Shown: piece by piece, positions 28,344 through 39,557 of the stretch
Position numbering within the stretch: position 1 is the first letter of the stretch
How the letters are laid out: every line of letters starts with the position of its first letter
NCBI RefSeq assembly: GCF_018131185.1
Contig: NZ_JAFCJE010000005.1
Coordinates: 186,001 to 250,000, forward strand
DNA: 64,000 nt
Source: Bradyrhizobium diazoefficiens
Lineage (GTDB): Bacteria > Pseudomonadota > Alphaproteobacteria > Rhizobiales > Xanthobacteraceae
Reading direction: 5' to 3'
Notes under the pieces: generated by a model
The model's database searches: none
Told to the model about the DNA's origin: nothing
What the model saw: the letters and a program-made list of their open reading frames with translations, nothing else
Program-made: the position numbers and the translations under genes

Positions 28344-29291
28344 CTAGCCGTCGAAATTCACGGCCGTAGTGTTGGCGCCGCAGACCAGCACCGCGACCCG
28401 CTCGCCGGGCGAGGGACGATAGCGACCGGAGAGCAGCGCGGCAAAGGCGGCGGCGCCACCGGGCTCGGCCACCAGACGCACGCTGGTCCACAACGCCTCC
28501 TGCGCCTGCCGGATGTCCTCGTCGCTGACGAGGACGACGCGGTGGACATGTGCGCGCGCGATCGGAAACATCAGCTCGCCGACACGCCGCGGCGCAAGGC
28601 TGTCGGCGGCGATGCCGCCGGCCGGCGCATCGACCGGCGCGCCGGCCGCGAACGCGGTGTGCAGGGTCGGCGATTGCTCCGGCTCGACCGCGACGATGCG
28701 CGTCCGGCCGCCGAACCACGCCGCGATGCCGCCGATCAATCCGCCGCCGCCGACCGCGACCAGCAGCGTGTCGATGCCGGACGCGTCCTGCTCCAGCTCC
28801 AGGCCGACGCTGCCTTGGCCGAGCAGGGTTTCGGCCTGATCGTAGGCGTGGACGGCCAGCGCCCCGATCTGCGCGACATGGGTCTCGCTCGCGGCCAGCG
28901 CATCGGCATAGCGGCTCCCCGCAATCACGAGCTTTGCGCCATAACCCCTGATGCGCTCGGCCTTGGCCGGCGAGGTGATGTCGGGCACGAAGATCGTGGC
29001 GGGAATGCCGAGCCGCTGCGCCGCGTAGGCGACAGCCGCGCCGTGATTGCCGCCGGATGCGGCGACGACCCCGGCCCGCGGCACCTGCCGCAGCAACAGA
29101 TTGGCGAAGGCTCCGCGCGCCTTGAACGATCCGGAATGCTGCAGCATCTCAAGCTTGAGCGTGACGGGCGCTGCCGGCAGGCCGAAATCGGCGAGATCGG
29201 CCTGAAGAAGCGGCGTGCGTCTGATGTGCGGACGGATGACGGCCTCGGTCGCCGCAATCCGCTCCCGCGTGATGTCAATTGTCGCTGTCAT
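28344..29291 (-). CDS. Threonine/serine dehydratase-like PLP enzyme
   Basis: This 315-residue fold-type II PLP enzyme is related to threonine dehydratase and serine racemase. The PLP lysine lies in SGSFKARGAFANLL (Lys about 53), the phosphate-binding asparagine in ASGGNHGAAVAYAA (about 76-90), and the tetraglycine loop in VAVGGGGLIGGIAAW (about 175-190). The C-terminal ACT regulatory domain of biosynthetic IlvA is absent, so this is a catabolic-type enzyme. The ATG at 29291 is chosen because family similarity begins immediately after it. It is divergent from an ArsR regulator by 62 bases, which probably controls it. The substrate could be threonine, serine or hydroxyaspartate. Confidence 0.88.
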   Translation of the reverse strand: MTATIDITRERIAATEAVIRPHIRRTPLLQADLADFGLPAAPVTLKLEMLQHSGSFKARGAFANLLLRQVPRAGVVAASGGNHGAAVAYAAQRLGIPATIFVPDITSPAKAERIRGYGAKLVIAGSRYADALAASETHVAQIGALAVHAYDQAETLLGQGSVGLELEQDASGIDTLLVAVGGGGLIGGIAAWFGGRTRIVAVEPEQSPTLHTAFAAGAPVDAPAGGIAADSLAPRRVGELMFPIARAHVHRVVLVSDEDIRQAQEALWTSVRLVAEPGGAAAFAALLSGRYRPSPGERVAVLVCGANTTAVNFDG

Positions 29292-29337
29292 GATGCGTTC
29301 AGAATACCCCATCGGCCGGTTGACATCAATTAGGTAA

Positions 29338-29353
29338 TTAGCAAAATGGCTAA
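29338..29353. promoter_or_regulatory. Short inverted repeat before the ArsR gene
   Basis: TTAGC (29338-29342) and GCTAA (29349-29353) are complementary around 6 bases, ending one base before the ArsR start, within an AT-rich stretch shared by the divergent dehydratase gene. ArsR regulators often bind such imperfect AT-rich repeats at their own start. The arms are short, so chance is quite possible. Confidence 0.3.
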
Positions 29354-29656
29354 ATGAAGTTTGCCGTTGCCTTGCGCGCGCTCGCCAACGAGCGCCGCCT
29401 GCAGATCCTGGACTGGCTGCGGGATCCCAGGAAGCATTTTCGCGAGCAGGCCGATGGCGACCTGGTCGAGGACGGCGTCTGCGGATTGCTGATCGCCGAA
29501 AAGCTCGGCGTCAGCGCCCCGACGGTGAGCGAGCACATGCGGGTGCTGACATCAGCCAAGCTGGTGCGTGCCAAGCGGATCAAGCAGTGGACGATGTACA
29601 AGCGCAACGAGACGGCCATCGCTGCGATCAAGCGATCGATCCAGGAGGGGCTTTGA
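29354..29656 (+). CDS. ArsR-family transcriptional regulator
   Basis: This 100-residue winged-helix protein of the ArsR/SmtB type reads KFAVALRALANERRLQILDWL at the N-terminus (helices 1-2). The recognition helix-turn-helix lies around VCGLLIAEKLGVSAPTVSEHMRVL (about residues 42-65), followed by the wing KRIKQWTMYKRNE. It has no evident metal-binding cysteine pair (only one Cys, in GVCGLL), so it is probably not a metal sensor. It is divergent from the threonine-dehydratase-like gene with only 62 bases between. No ribosome-binding site is seen, so it may be translated from a short or leaderless mRNA. Confidence 0.85.
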   Translation: MKFAVALRALANERRLQILDWLRDPRKHFREQADGDLVEDGVCGLLIAEKLGVSAPTVSEHMRVLTSAKLVRAKRIKQWTMYKRNETAIAAIKRSIQEGL

Positions 29657-29794
29657 CCGCGTGGTACGTGACGCTGTCGCCGGCGTCGTTGCAACCGGCG
29701 CAACGCACCATTTCCAAGATATCTGTTGCGCCGCACCGAGCTGGTCGTGGAGACTGATCGGCCCTGCCTCGTCCAACCAGGAAGAACGCGAACC

Positions 29795-30424
29795 ATGTTC
29801 CTGATCGGCCAATATGATTCCCCCTTCGTCCGCCGCGTCGCGATTGCGCTGCGGCTTTACGGGCTCGCCTTCGAGCACCGGCCGTGGTCGACCTTCGGCG
29901 ATGCCGACAAGATCGCGTCGTACAATCCGCTGCGCCGGGTGCCGACGCTGGTGCTGGACGACGGCGAGGCGCTGATCGAGAGCACCATCATTCTTGATTA
30001 TCTCGACGACCTCGTTGGTCCCGAGAAGGCGATGCTGCCGCGCGCCGGCACCGAACGCCGTAGGCATTTGCGCATCTGCGCGCTCGCATCCGGCCTCGGC
30101 GACAAGGCGGTCAGCCTGCTCTACGAGCGCGTGCTGCGGAAGGAGCAGCTTGCGCTGTGGGTCGAGCGCTGCCAGGCGCAGATCGGCGACGTCCTGAAAG
30201 TGCTGGAGGCCGAGCGCGTCAAAGTGACGACGCCTTACTGGCTGGGAGACCGCATCGGTCACGCCGACGTCGCAGTGGCCTGCGTCGTCCGCTTCACCCG
30301 CGAAGCGCATCCGCAACTGTTCGATGCCGCGCGCTATCCGGCGTTGTCAGCGCATGCCGAGCGCTGCGAGGCCTTGGCTCCGTTCAAGGAGATCGTGCAG
30401 CCGCTGGCGCCGCCGAAGGGGTGA
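29795..30424 (+). CDS. Glutathione S-transferase family protein
   Basis: This 209-residue protein has an N-terminal thioredoxin-like domain starting FLIGQYDSPFVRRVAIALRLYG, with a Ser (S9) in the position of the catalytic residue. VPTLVLDDGEALIESTIILDYLDD carries the cis-Pro and the Glu-Ser glutathione contacts. The C-terminal half is the all-helical GST domain. The ATG at 29795 is preceded by AGGAAG and starts exactly at the first beta-strand. The conserved features predict glutathione binding, with conjugation or reduction of an unknown electrophile. It follows the ArsR gene by 138 bases and may be separate from it. Confidence 0.88.
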   Translation: MFLIGQYDSPFVRRVAIALRLYGLAFEHRPWSTFGDADKIASYNPLRRVPTLVLDDGEALIESTIILDYLDDLVGPEKAMLPRAGTERRRHLRICALASGLGDKAVSLLYERVLRKEQLALWVERCQAQIGDVLKVLEAERVKVTTPYWLGDRIGHADVAVACVVRFTREAHPQLFDAARYPALSAHAERCEALAPFKEIVQPLAPPKG

Positions 30425-30435
30425 GGCCCCCCTCT

Positions 30436-30539
30436 GTCATTCCGGGGCGCGCGAAGCGCGAGCCCGGAATCCATCGTGCGGCGGATGATGCGGAGAAATG
30501 GATTCCGGGCTCGCGCCAAGAGGCGCGCCCCGGAATGAC
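30436..30539. repeat. Palindromic intergenic element, CATTCCGGG family (copy 3)
   Basis: GTCATTCCGGGGCGC at the left end pairs with GCGCCCCGGAATGAC at the right end over 15 bases, with inner CGGAATCCAT and ATGGATTCCG arms. This is the most perfect copy of this family in the window. It lies in the convergent gap between the glutathione transferase and metH. Confidence 0.8.
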
Positions 30540-30612
30540 GGCGAGGCGAAAGCCTGAGGCCACGCAGCAGCCGATGATGAAATAGTACAGGTGTTTTGCC
30601 CGACGGAGCACC

Positions 30613-30673
30613 ATTTCGGCAATACCGAAATTGTTCAAGCTTTTCAACCCCATCCCTACTGTGCATGGGGTTG
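30613..30673. terminator. Two small hairpins in the GST/metH convergent gap
   Basis: ATTTCGG (30613-30619) pairs with CCGAAAT (30625-30631). CAACCCCAT (30645-30653) pairs with ATGGGGTTG (30665-30673), followed on the plus strand by TTTTCTC. The second hairpin can act as a terminator for plus-strand transcripts, and the pair lies 28 bases beyond the metH stop (30701) on the minus strand. Strand preference is uncertain. Confidence 0.55.
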
Positions 30674-30700
30674 TTTTCTCATATTTTGATTTGGAGGCGC

Positions 30701-34549
<3,849 letters not shown>

Positions 34550-34555
34550 GGTGTC

Positions 34556-35476
34556 TTAAGCCGCCTTCTGCGCGCTCTTGGCGCGGATGCCGAGCAAATG
34601 GCTGATCGCGAACACGAGATCGGCGCGGTTCATGGTGTAGAAGTGGAAGGTGTCGACGCCGTGCTTGGCGAGCTTCTGCACCTGGCCGGCCGCAACCGTC
34701 GCGGCCACCAGCTTGCGGGTCTCGGCGTCGTCATCGAGGCCCTCGAACTTCGCGGCGAACCAGTCGGGCACGCTCGTGCCGGCGCGGGTGACGAAATTGC
34801 GCGCCTGCTTGAAATTGTGCATGGGCATGATGCCCGGCACGATCGGAATGCTGATGCCGCGGGCGCGGACGCGGTCGAGATAGCGGAAGTAGAGATCATT
34901 GTCGAAGAACACCTGGGTGATCGCGCGGCTCGCGCCGGCGTCGACCTTGGCCTTCAGTGTGTCGATGTCGGCGTCGAAGTCGCGCGCCTCCGGGTGCTTC
35001 TCGGGATAGGCCGAGACCGACACCTCGATATCGGCATGCCGCTTCTTGATCCCAGCGACGAGCTCCGCCGAGCTCTGGTAGCCGTCGGGATGGCTGGCAT
35101 AGGGCGTGCCGATGCCGCCGGCGGGATCGCCGCGCAGGCCCACGATGTGGCGGACGCCGACCTCGTGATAGCGGTCGACGATCTCGTCGATCTCGCCGCG
35201 CGAGGCGCCGACGCAGGTCAGATGCGCCGCCGGCAGCAGCGCGGTCTCCTTCAGAATGCGCGAGATGGTGGAGTGCGTCCGCTCCCGGGTCGAGCCGCCG
35301 GCGCCGTAAGTCACCGACACGAATTTCGGGTCGAGCGGGGCGAGCCGGTTGATGGTCTCCCAGAGATTGCGCTCCATCTCTTCCGTCTTCGGCGGAAAGA
35401 ACTCGAAGGAGATCGCAGGCCGCTTCAGGTGCCCGTCTTGCCCGTCGGCGCGGGCAGGAATCGTCAGATCGGTCAT
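34556..35476 (-). CDS. metF: Methylenetetrahydrofolate reductase
   Basis: This 306-residue FAD enzyme reduces 5,10-methylene- to 5-methyltetrahydrofolate, the methyl donor for MetH. Family motifs are ISFEFFPPKTEEME near residue 22 (catalytic Glu), VSVTYGAGGSTRERT near 53, HLTCVGASRGEI, HIVGLRGDP, and the C-terminal GVDTFHFYTMNRADL. The ATG at 35476 starts close to the first family motif. A longer frame to 35557 lacks homology and a ribosome-binding site. It precedes metH by 6 bases. A long non-coding stretch lies upstream. Confidence 0.95.
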   Translation of the reverse strand: MTDLTIPARADGQDGHLKRPAISFEFFPPKTEEMERNLWETINRLAPLDPKFVSVTYGAGGSTRERTHSTISRILKETALLPAAHLTCVGASRGEIDEIVDRYHEVGVRHIVGLRGDPAGGIGTPYASHPDGYQSSAELVAGIKKRHADIEVSVSAYPEKHPEARDFDADIDTLKAKVDAGASRAITQVFFDNDLYFRYLDRVRARGISIPIVPGIMPMHNFKQARNFVTRAGTSVPDWFAAKFEGLDDDAETRKLVAATVAAGQVQKLAKHGVDTFHFYTMNRADLVFAISHLLGIRAKSAQKAA

Positions 35477-35866
35477 GGCCCCACTCACTCCAGATTTGTC
35501 GCCGGGTTTCGGCGGCCGACGGTCAGGTTCTCGCTTGGATGACCTAAGATACGGCAAAGGCAGTTTGATCTACAGCCCATCGCCGATGGGAAATGGCCCA
35601 CTTCTTGATAGATTCTCTGAGTATTGTGGTCTTGAGGCTGGAGCAGTGGGATGCGAGATTCATAAAAAATATCGCGAAAATTCAATAAAGTATGACTATC
35701 ATCATCACGATGCATGCCGAAAGTGACGGTGGGCAAAGTGATTTTTAGATCGTTGCATTGCCAATTGTCCCAACGTCAACTAAGTAACCGGCTCGCCTCC
35801 CGCACACGTCAGACCTGCGCAGCCGCCCCATTGCCGCGTCGCCGCCCGCAACTAACTTAGCGCGCC
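35477..35866. other. 390-bp intergenic region between metF and a flavin oxidoreductase gene
   Basis: This is the longest gene-free stretch of the window. The segment at about 35640-35770 is clearly richer in A and T than its surroundings, with several short A or T runs, as expected of promoter DNA for the two divergent genes. I looked for SAM-, SAH- and cobalamin-riboswitch cores on the metF strand and recognised none. One open frame on the minus strand (35485-35736, 83 codons) has no plausible start site or composition and is not called. Confidence 0.5.
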
Positions 35867-36886
35867 ATGATTCCGCTTTCCGTCCTCGACCTCTCCGTCG
35901 TCACCACGGGCACCAGGCCTGCCGCGGCGCTGCGCAACAGCATTGATCTGGCCCGCCACGTCGACGGGCTTGGCTATGTCCGCTACTGGCTCGCCGAGCA
36001 CCACAATCTCGCCTCGGTGGCGAGCCCCGCGCCCGACGTCATGATCGGACAGATCGCCGCCGTGACGAAGCATATCCGCGTCGGCTCCGGCGGGGTGATG
36101 CTGCCCAATCACGCGCCGCTGGTGGTGGCCGAGCGCTTCAAGATGCTGGAGGCGCTGTTTCCCGGCCGCATCGACCTCGGCCTCGGCCGTGCGCCCGGCA
36201 CCGACGGAGCAACGGCTTACGCGCTGCGCAGCCGGCTCGACCGCCGCGAAGGCGACGATTTCCTGGAGCGGCTCCACGAACTGATTCTGTGGCAGACGCG
36301 CGAATTCCCTGCAGGCCACCCCTACAACAATGTCGTCGCCATGCCTGACGACACCGCTTTGCCGCCGATCTGGCTGCTCGGCTCCAGCGATTATTCCTCG
36401 GAGCTGGCCGCGCAAGTCGGCATGGGCTTCGCCTTCGCCCATCATTTCGCGTCCCACGATGCGATCGATGCGATGGTGCATTACCGCAACCGCTTCCAGC
36501 CGTCGGCCTGGCGCGCGAGTCCGCACGCGATCCTCGCAGTCGCGGCCATCGCGGCCGATACCGATGAGGAAGCCGAACGTCTCGCCTCTTCGTTCGACCT
36601 CAACCGGCTGCGCCGCGACCGCGGTCAGTATCTGCCGCTGCCGAGCGTCGAGGAGGCGCTGGCCTATCCTTACTCCGACGCCGAGCGCACCTCGATCCTC
36701 CGCAACCGCTCCCGCCTGTTCGTCGGCAGCCCCACGACGGTGCGGAGGAAGCTGCAGCCGCTGATCGACGCGAGCAAGCCGGACGAATTGATGGTGATCA
36801 CCGCCGTGTATGACCACGAGGCGCGAAAGAAGTCGTATTCGCTGCTGGCGGAGGGGTTTGGGCTGACGAAAAGCGAAGTCGCGTAA
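35867..36886 (+). CDS. Luciferase-like (LLM class) flavin-dependent oxidoreductase
   Basis: This 339-residue TIM-barrel protein of the bacterial-luciferase-like family begins IPLSVLDLSVVTTGTRPAAAL. It continues with RYWLAEHHNLASVASPAPDVMIGQIAA (family EHH motif), IRVGSGGVMLPNHAPLVVAERF and PGRIDLGLGRAPGTD. It probably uses FMN reduced by a separate reductase to oxidise an unknown substrate. Its closest general type is the YhbW/LuxA-like group of putative monooxygenases. It is divergent from metF and ends in a short palindrome shared with the convergent pheA. No ribosome-binding site is obvious at the ATG. Confidence 0.88.
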   Translation: MIPLSVLDLSVVTTGTRPAAALRNSIDLARHVDGLGYVRYWLAEHHNLASVASPAPDVMIGQIAAVTKHIRVGSGGVMLPNHAPLVVAERFKMLEALFPGRIDLGLGRAPGTDGATAYALRSRLDRREGDDFLERLHELILWQTREFPAGHPYNNVVAMPDDTALPPIWLLGSSDYSSELAAQVGMGFAFAHHFASHDAIDAMVHYRNRFQPSAWRASPHAILAVAAIAADTDEEAERLASSFDLNRLRRDRGQYLPLPSVEEALAYPYSDAERTSILRNRSRLFVGSPTTVRRKLQPLIDASKPDELMVITAVYDHEARKKSYSLLAEGFGLTKSEVA

Positions 36887-36892
36887 CCCGCT

Positions 36893-36932
36893 CTCGTGCC
36901 CCGGCTCGCGCTTCGCGCGTCCGGGACACGAG
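36893..36932. terminator. Palindrome between convergent oxidoreductase and pheA genes
   Basis: CTCGTG (36893-36898) pairs with CACGAG (36927-36932), with inner CCCGG/CCGGG and GCGC/GCGC arms forming one long GC-rich hairpin in a 47-base gap. No T run follows, so it may be a factor-assisted bidirectional terminator or a short repeat element. Confidence 0.45.
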
Positions 36933-36933
36933 T

Positions 36934-37794
36934 TCAATCCTGCTGCGCTTCGCTGAACGTCGCGCGGAACGGATGGCCCGGATAGACGCCGACGATGCGG
37001 AATTCGCGCGAGAAGAATTTCAGCTCCTCGATGGCGAAGGCGAGGCCCTTGTCCTCGGGGTGGCCATCGACGTCGGCATAGAACTGCGTGGCGAAGAAAT
37101 TGCCGTCGACCATGTAGCTTTCCAGCTTGGTCATGTTGACGCCGTTGGTGGCAAAGCCGCCGAGTGCCTTGTACAGCGCGGCCGGCAAATTGCGCACCCG
37201 GAAGACGAAGGTCGTGACCAGCGGACCCGTGCCTTGCGCGGCCCATTTCGGCTCGCGCGCCAGCACCACGAAGCGCGTCGTGTTGTGGGCCTCGTCCTCG
37301 ATGTCCTCGGCGAGGATGTCGAGGCCATAGATCTTGGCGGCGAGGCGCGAGGCGATCGCGGCGACCGTCTTGTCCTTGCGTTCCGAGATGTCGCGGGCGC
37401 TGCCGGCAGTGTCGGCGTGCACGATCGGCTTGATGCCGAGCTTGCGGATGATGCGGCGGCACTGGCCGAGCGCATGCACATGGCTCTCGACGCTCTTGAT
37501 GTCGTCGAGCCTGGTGCCCTTCACCGCCATCAGCTGATGCCGAACGGGGAGAAACCACTCGCCGATGATGAAGAGACCGGAGGCCGGCAAGAGATGATGG
37601 ATGTCGGCGACGCGGCCGGCGACCGAGTTCTCGATCGGGATCATGCCGAGATCGGCCTCGCCCGACGAGATCGCAGACAGCGCATCCTCGAAGGTGGCAC
37701 AGGGCATCGGCTCGGCGTCGGGATAGGCTTCGACGATGGCGATGTGGGAATTGGCTCCGGGCTCGCCCTGGAATGCGATTTTCAGCTTGCTCAT
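36934..37794 (-). CDS. pheA: Prephenate dehydratase
   Basis: This 286-residue enzyme converts prephenate to phenylpyruvate in phenylalanine synthesis. It begins KIAFQGEPGANSHIAIVEAYPDAEPMPC, and the catalytic TRF-type motif appears in NTTRFVVLARE (about residues 172-182). The C-terminal ACT domain (about 190-280) has TTFVFRVRNLPAALYKALGGFATNGVNMTKLESYM, the allosteric phenylalanine site with GALx-like and ESRP-like regions. There is no N-terminal chorismate mutase domain, as usual in alphaproteobacteria. It follows kdsB by 38 bases on the same strand. Confidence 0.94.
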   Translation of the reverse strand: MSKLKIAFQGEPGANSHIAIVEAYPDAEPMPCATFEDALSAISSGEADLGMIPIENSVAGRVADIHHLLPASGLFIIGEWFLPVRHQLMAVKGTRLDDIKSVESHVHALGQCRRIIRKLGIKPIVHADTAGSARDISERKDKTVAAIASRLAAKIYGLDILAEDIEDEAHNTTRFVVLAREPKWAAQGTGPLVTTFVFRVRNLPAALYKALGGFATNGVNMTKLESYMVDGNFFATQFYADVDGHPEDKGLAFAIEELKFFSREFRIVGVYPGHPFRATFSEAQQD

Positions 37795-37832
37795 GTCTTA
37801 AAAGTGCTCCTGCGGCGCCTTGTACCAGCCGC

Positions 37833-38573
37833 TCAGGATTTGGAAAGGATGCTGCGCGCGGTTTCGAGATCAGGCGGCGTGTCGACGCCGCGAGGTACGC
37901 TGTCGACGATCATGATGTCGATGCGCATGCCGGCTTCGACCGCCCGGAGCTGCTCCAGGCTTTCCTGACGCTCCAGCGGCGAAGGCGGCAGTGCCACGAA
38001 CCGTTCCAGCGCCGCGCGGCGGTAAGCATAGAGGCCGATGTGGTGGTAACGCGGTCCATTGCCGTAAGGGGCTGTGGCGCGGGTAAAATAGAGTGCCCGC
38101 AGCCGCCGCGGCCCGATCGGCGAGCCGATGGCCTTCACGACGCTGGGGGCGAGGTCCTCCTCCTCGGTGTGGATTTGCGAGGCCAGCGTCACGATGTCGA
38201 CCGCGGGTTCGGAAAAGGGCGGCAGCACCTCGCGGATGGTCTGCGGCGTGATGGTCGGGAAATCGCCCTGCAGGTTGATCACGATCTCGGCCTTGCCGTC
38301 CGGGTCGAGCTTCTGCATGGCCTCGTGGATGCGGTCCGAACCGGAGGGGTGGTCGGCGCGCGTCATCACGGCTTCGCCGCCATGGGCCGTCACGACCGAG
38401 GCGATCTCCGGCGTATCGGTTGCGACCGCGACCCGGCCGATACCGGCGGCCTCGGCGCGGCGCAGCACATGCACGATCATCGGCTGGCCCGCGATGTCGG
38501 CGAGCGGCTTGCCGGGCAGGCGGGTGGCGGCCATGCGGGCCGGGATCAGCACCAGGATGCGAGGGTCGATCAT
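37833..38573 (-). CDS. kdsB: 3-deoxy-manno-octulosonate cytidylyltransferase
   Basis: This 246-residue cytoplasmic enzyme makes CMP-Kdo for lipopolysaccharide core assembly. It shows the nucleotide-transferase motif LVLIPARMAATRLPGKPLADI (about residues 6-26), then VAVATDTPEI, ADHPSGSDRIHEAM and INLQGDFPTI. The C-terminal half has YHHIGLYAYRRAALERF and EQLRAVEAGMRIDIM. The ATG at 38573 begins directly before the first strand. A longer upstream frame would add 45 residues without similarity and run into the divergent cytochrome promoter. It is likely co-transcribed with pheA. Confidence 0.95.
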   Translation of the reverse strand: MIDPRILVLIPARMAATRLPGKPLADIAGQPMIVHVLRRAEAAGIGRVAVATDTPEIASVVTAHGGEAVMTRADHPSGSDRIHEAMQKLDPDGKAEIVINLQGDFPTITPQTIREVLPPFSEPAVDIVTLASQIHTEEEDLAPSVVKAIGSPIGPRRLRALYFTRATAPYGNGPRYHHIGLYAYRRAALERFVALPPSPLERQESLEQLRAVEAGMRIDIMIVDSVPRGVDTPPDLETARSILSKS

Positions 38574-38791
38574 CGGGTCAAGAGCCTGCAAACAGGGCGT
38601 TTTCCGCGCCGAGAAATGGAGGTGGGACGGGTTGAAAGCCGGGTCGCTTATACGGGTTGCCAGACCCCGGGCAAACCGATATCTCAATGGCAAAACTCGG
38701 GGAAACAATAGGGTACGTTTGATTCTCCCGAGGCTCGTCCTGGCGGCCGATTGCGCCGCTGTTTCCTTCTTGCGGTGGGGCCTGGCCGGAA

Positions 38792-39346
38792 ATGGACTCT
38801 TTCGAACTCAATAAGATCATGGGTGCCGTGCTCGGTACCTGTCTCTTTCTCCTGGTGACCAGCTTTACCGCCCAGGCTCTTTTCTCGCCCAAGATGCCGG
38901 AAAAGCCCGGCTTCGAGATCGCCGTGAAGGAAGATGCCGGCCACGGTAAGGAAGGCGGCGCCGCCGCGGCAGCCTCCGAACCGATCGAAAAGCTGCTCCA
39001 GACCGCGTCCGTCGAAAAGGGCTCTGCCGCCGCCAAGAAGTGCGGCGCCTGCCACACCTTCGAAAAGGGTGGCCCGAATCGCGTCGGTCCCAACCTCTAT
39101 GGCGTCGTCGGCGAGCCAAAGGGCCAGGGCCGCGGCGGCTTCAACTTCTCGGCGGCCCTCAAGGGCAAGGGCGGCAACTGGACGTTCGATGACCTCAACA
39201 AGTTCATCGCCAATCCGAAGGGCTTTGTCCCGGGTACCGCGATGGGATTCGCCGGCATCCAGAAGGATTCCGAGCGGGCCGACGTCATTGCCTATCTGAA
39301 TTCGCTGTCGGAGAAACCCCAGCCGCTGCCAACGGCGGCGAAATAA
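38792..39346 (+). CDS. cycM: Membrane-anchored cytochrome c (CycM-like)
   Basis: This 184-residue class I cytochrome c has an uncleaved N-terminal membrane anchor (about residues 8-30), an Ala/Gly-rich linker and a heme domain. The heme site is C84-G-A-C87-H88, and the methionine axial ligand is Met151 in GTAMGFAG. In Bradyrhizobium japonicum, CycM is a protein of this size and architecture that carries electrons from the bc1 complex to the aa3 oxidase. The match in length, anchor and heme position supports the same role. It is divergent from kdsB and followed by a strong terminator. Confidence 0.93.
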   Translation: MDSFELNKIMGAVLGTCLFLLVTSFTAQALFSPKMPEKPGFEIAVKEDAGHGKEGGAAAAASEPIEKLLQTASVEKGSAAAKKCGACHTFEKGGPNRVGPNLYGVVGEPKGQGRGGFNFSAALKGKGGNWTFDDLNKFIANPKGFVPGTAMGFAGIQKDSERADVIAYLNSLSEKPQPLPTAAK

Positions 39347-39373
39347 CGTCGCCCAAACTCGTCTTGGAATGTG

Positions 39374-39404
39374 CGGCCAGGCTCAAAAGCCTGGCCGTTT
39401 CCTT
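39374..39404 (+). terminator. Rho-independent terminator behind cycM
   Basis: CGGCCAGGCT (39374-39383) pairs perfectly with AGCCTGGCCG (39388-39397) around a 4-base loop, followed by TTTCCTT. It lies 28 bases after the cytochrome stop codon and separates it from the peptide-transporter operon. Confidence 0.9.
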
Positions 39405-39557
39405 ATCCGGCCCTCCCAGTGAATTTATCGGGGCGTTTGGCCGCATCCGATCGGCGGCCGGGGCTTCCAAGATGAGGAAAAAGCAACATATTCGGTCGAA
39501 ACCTCGCCTATATTGGGAACTTAAAGGAGTAGCCTCCTTCAAGACAGGGATGTTGAT

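Noticed and set aside
17802..30539. Repeated palindromes as a CRISPR array or transposon ends
   Set aside because: The copies are dispersed over kilobases, not regularly spaced with unique spacers, and no transposase gene or target-site duplication is seen. They fit dispersed intergenic repeat elements.
35485..35736. An 83-codon minus-strand frame upstream of metF
   Set aside because: It overlaps the likely metF leader, has no ribosome-binding site, no membrane or domain features, and a composition unlike its neighbours. It lies in an AT-richer segment where short frames occur by chance.
35477..35760. A SAM, SAH or cobalamin riboswitch before metF-metH
   Set aside because: I searched by eye for the conserved cores on the metF strand and did not find them. 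A covariance search would be decisive.
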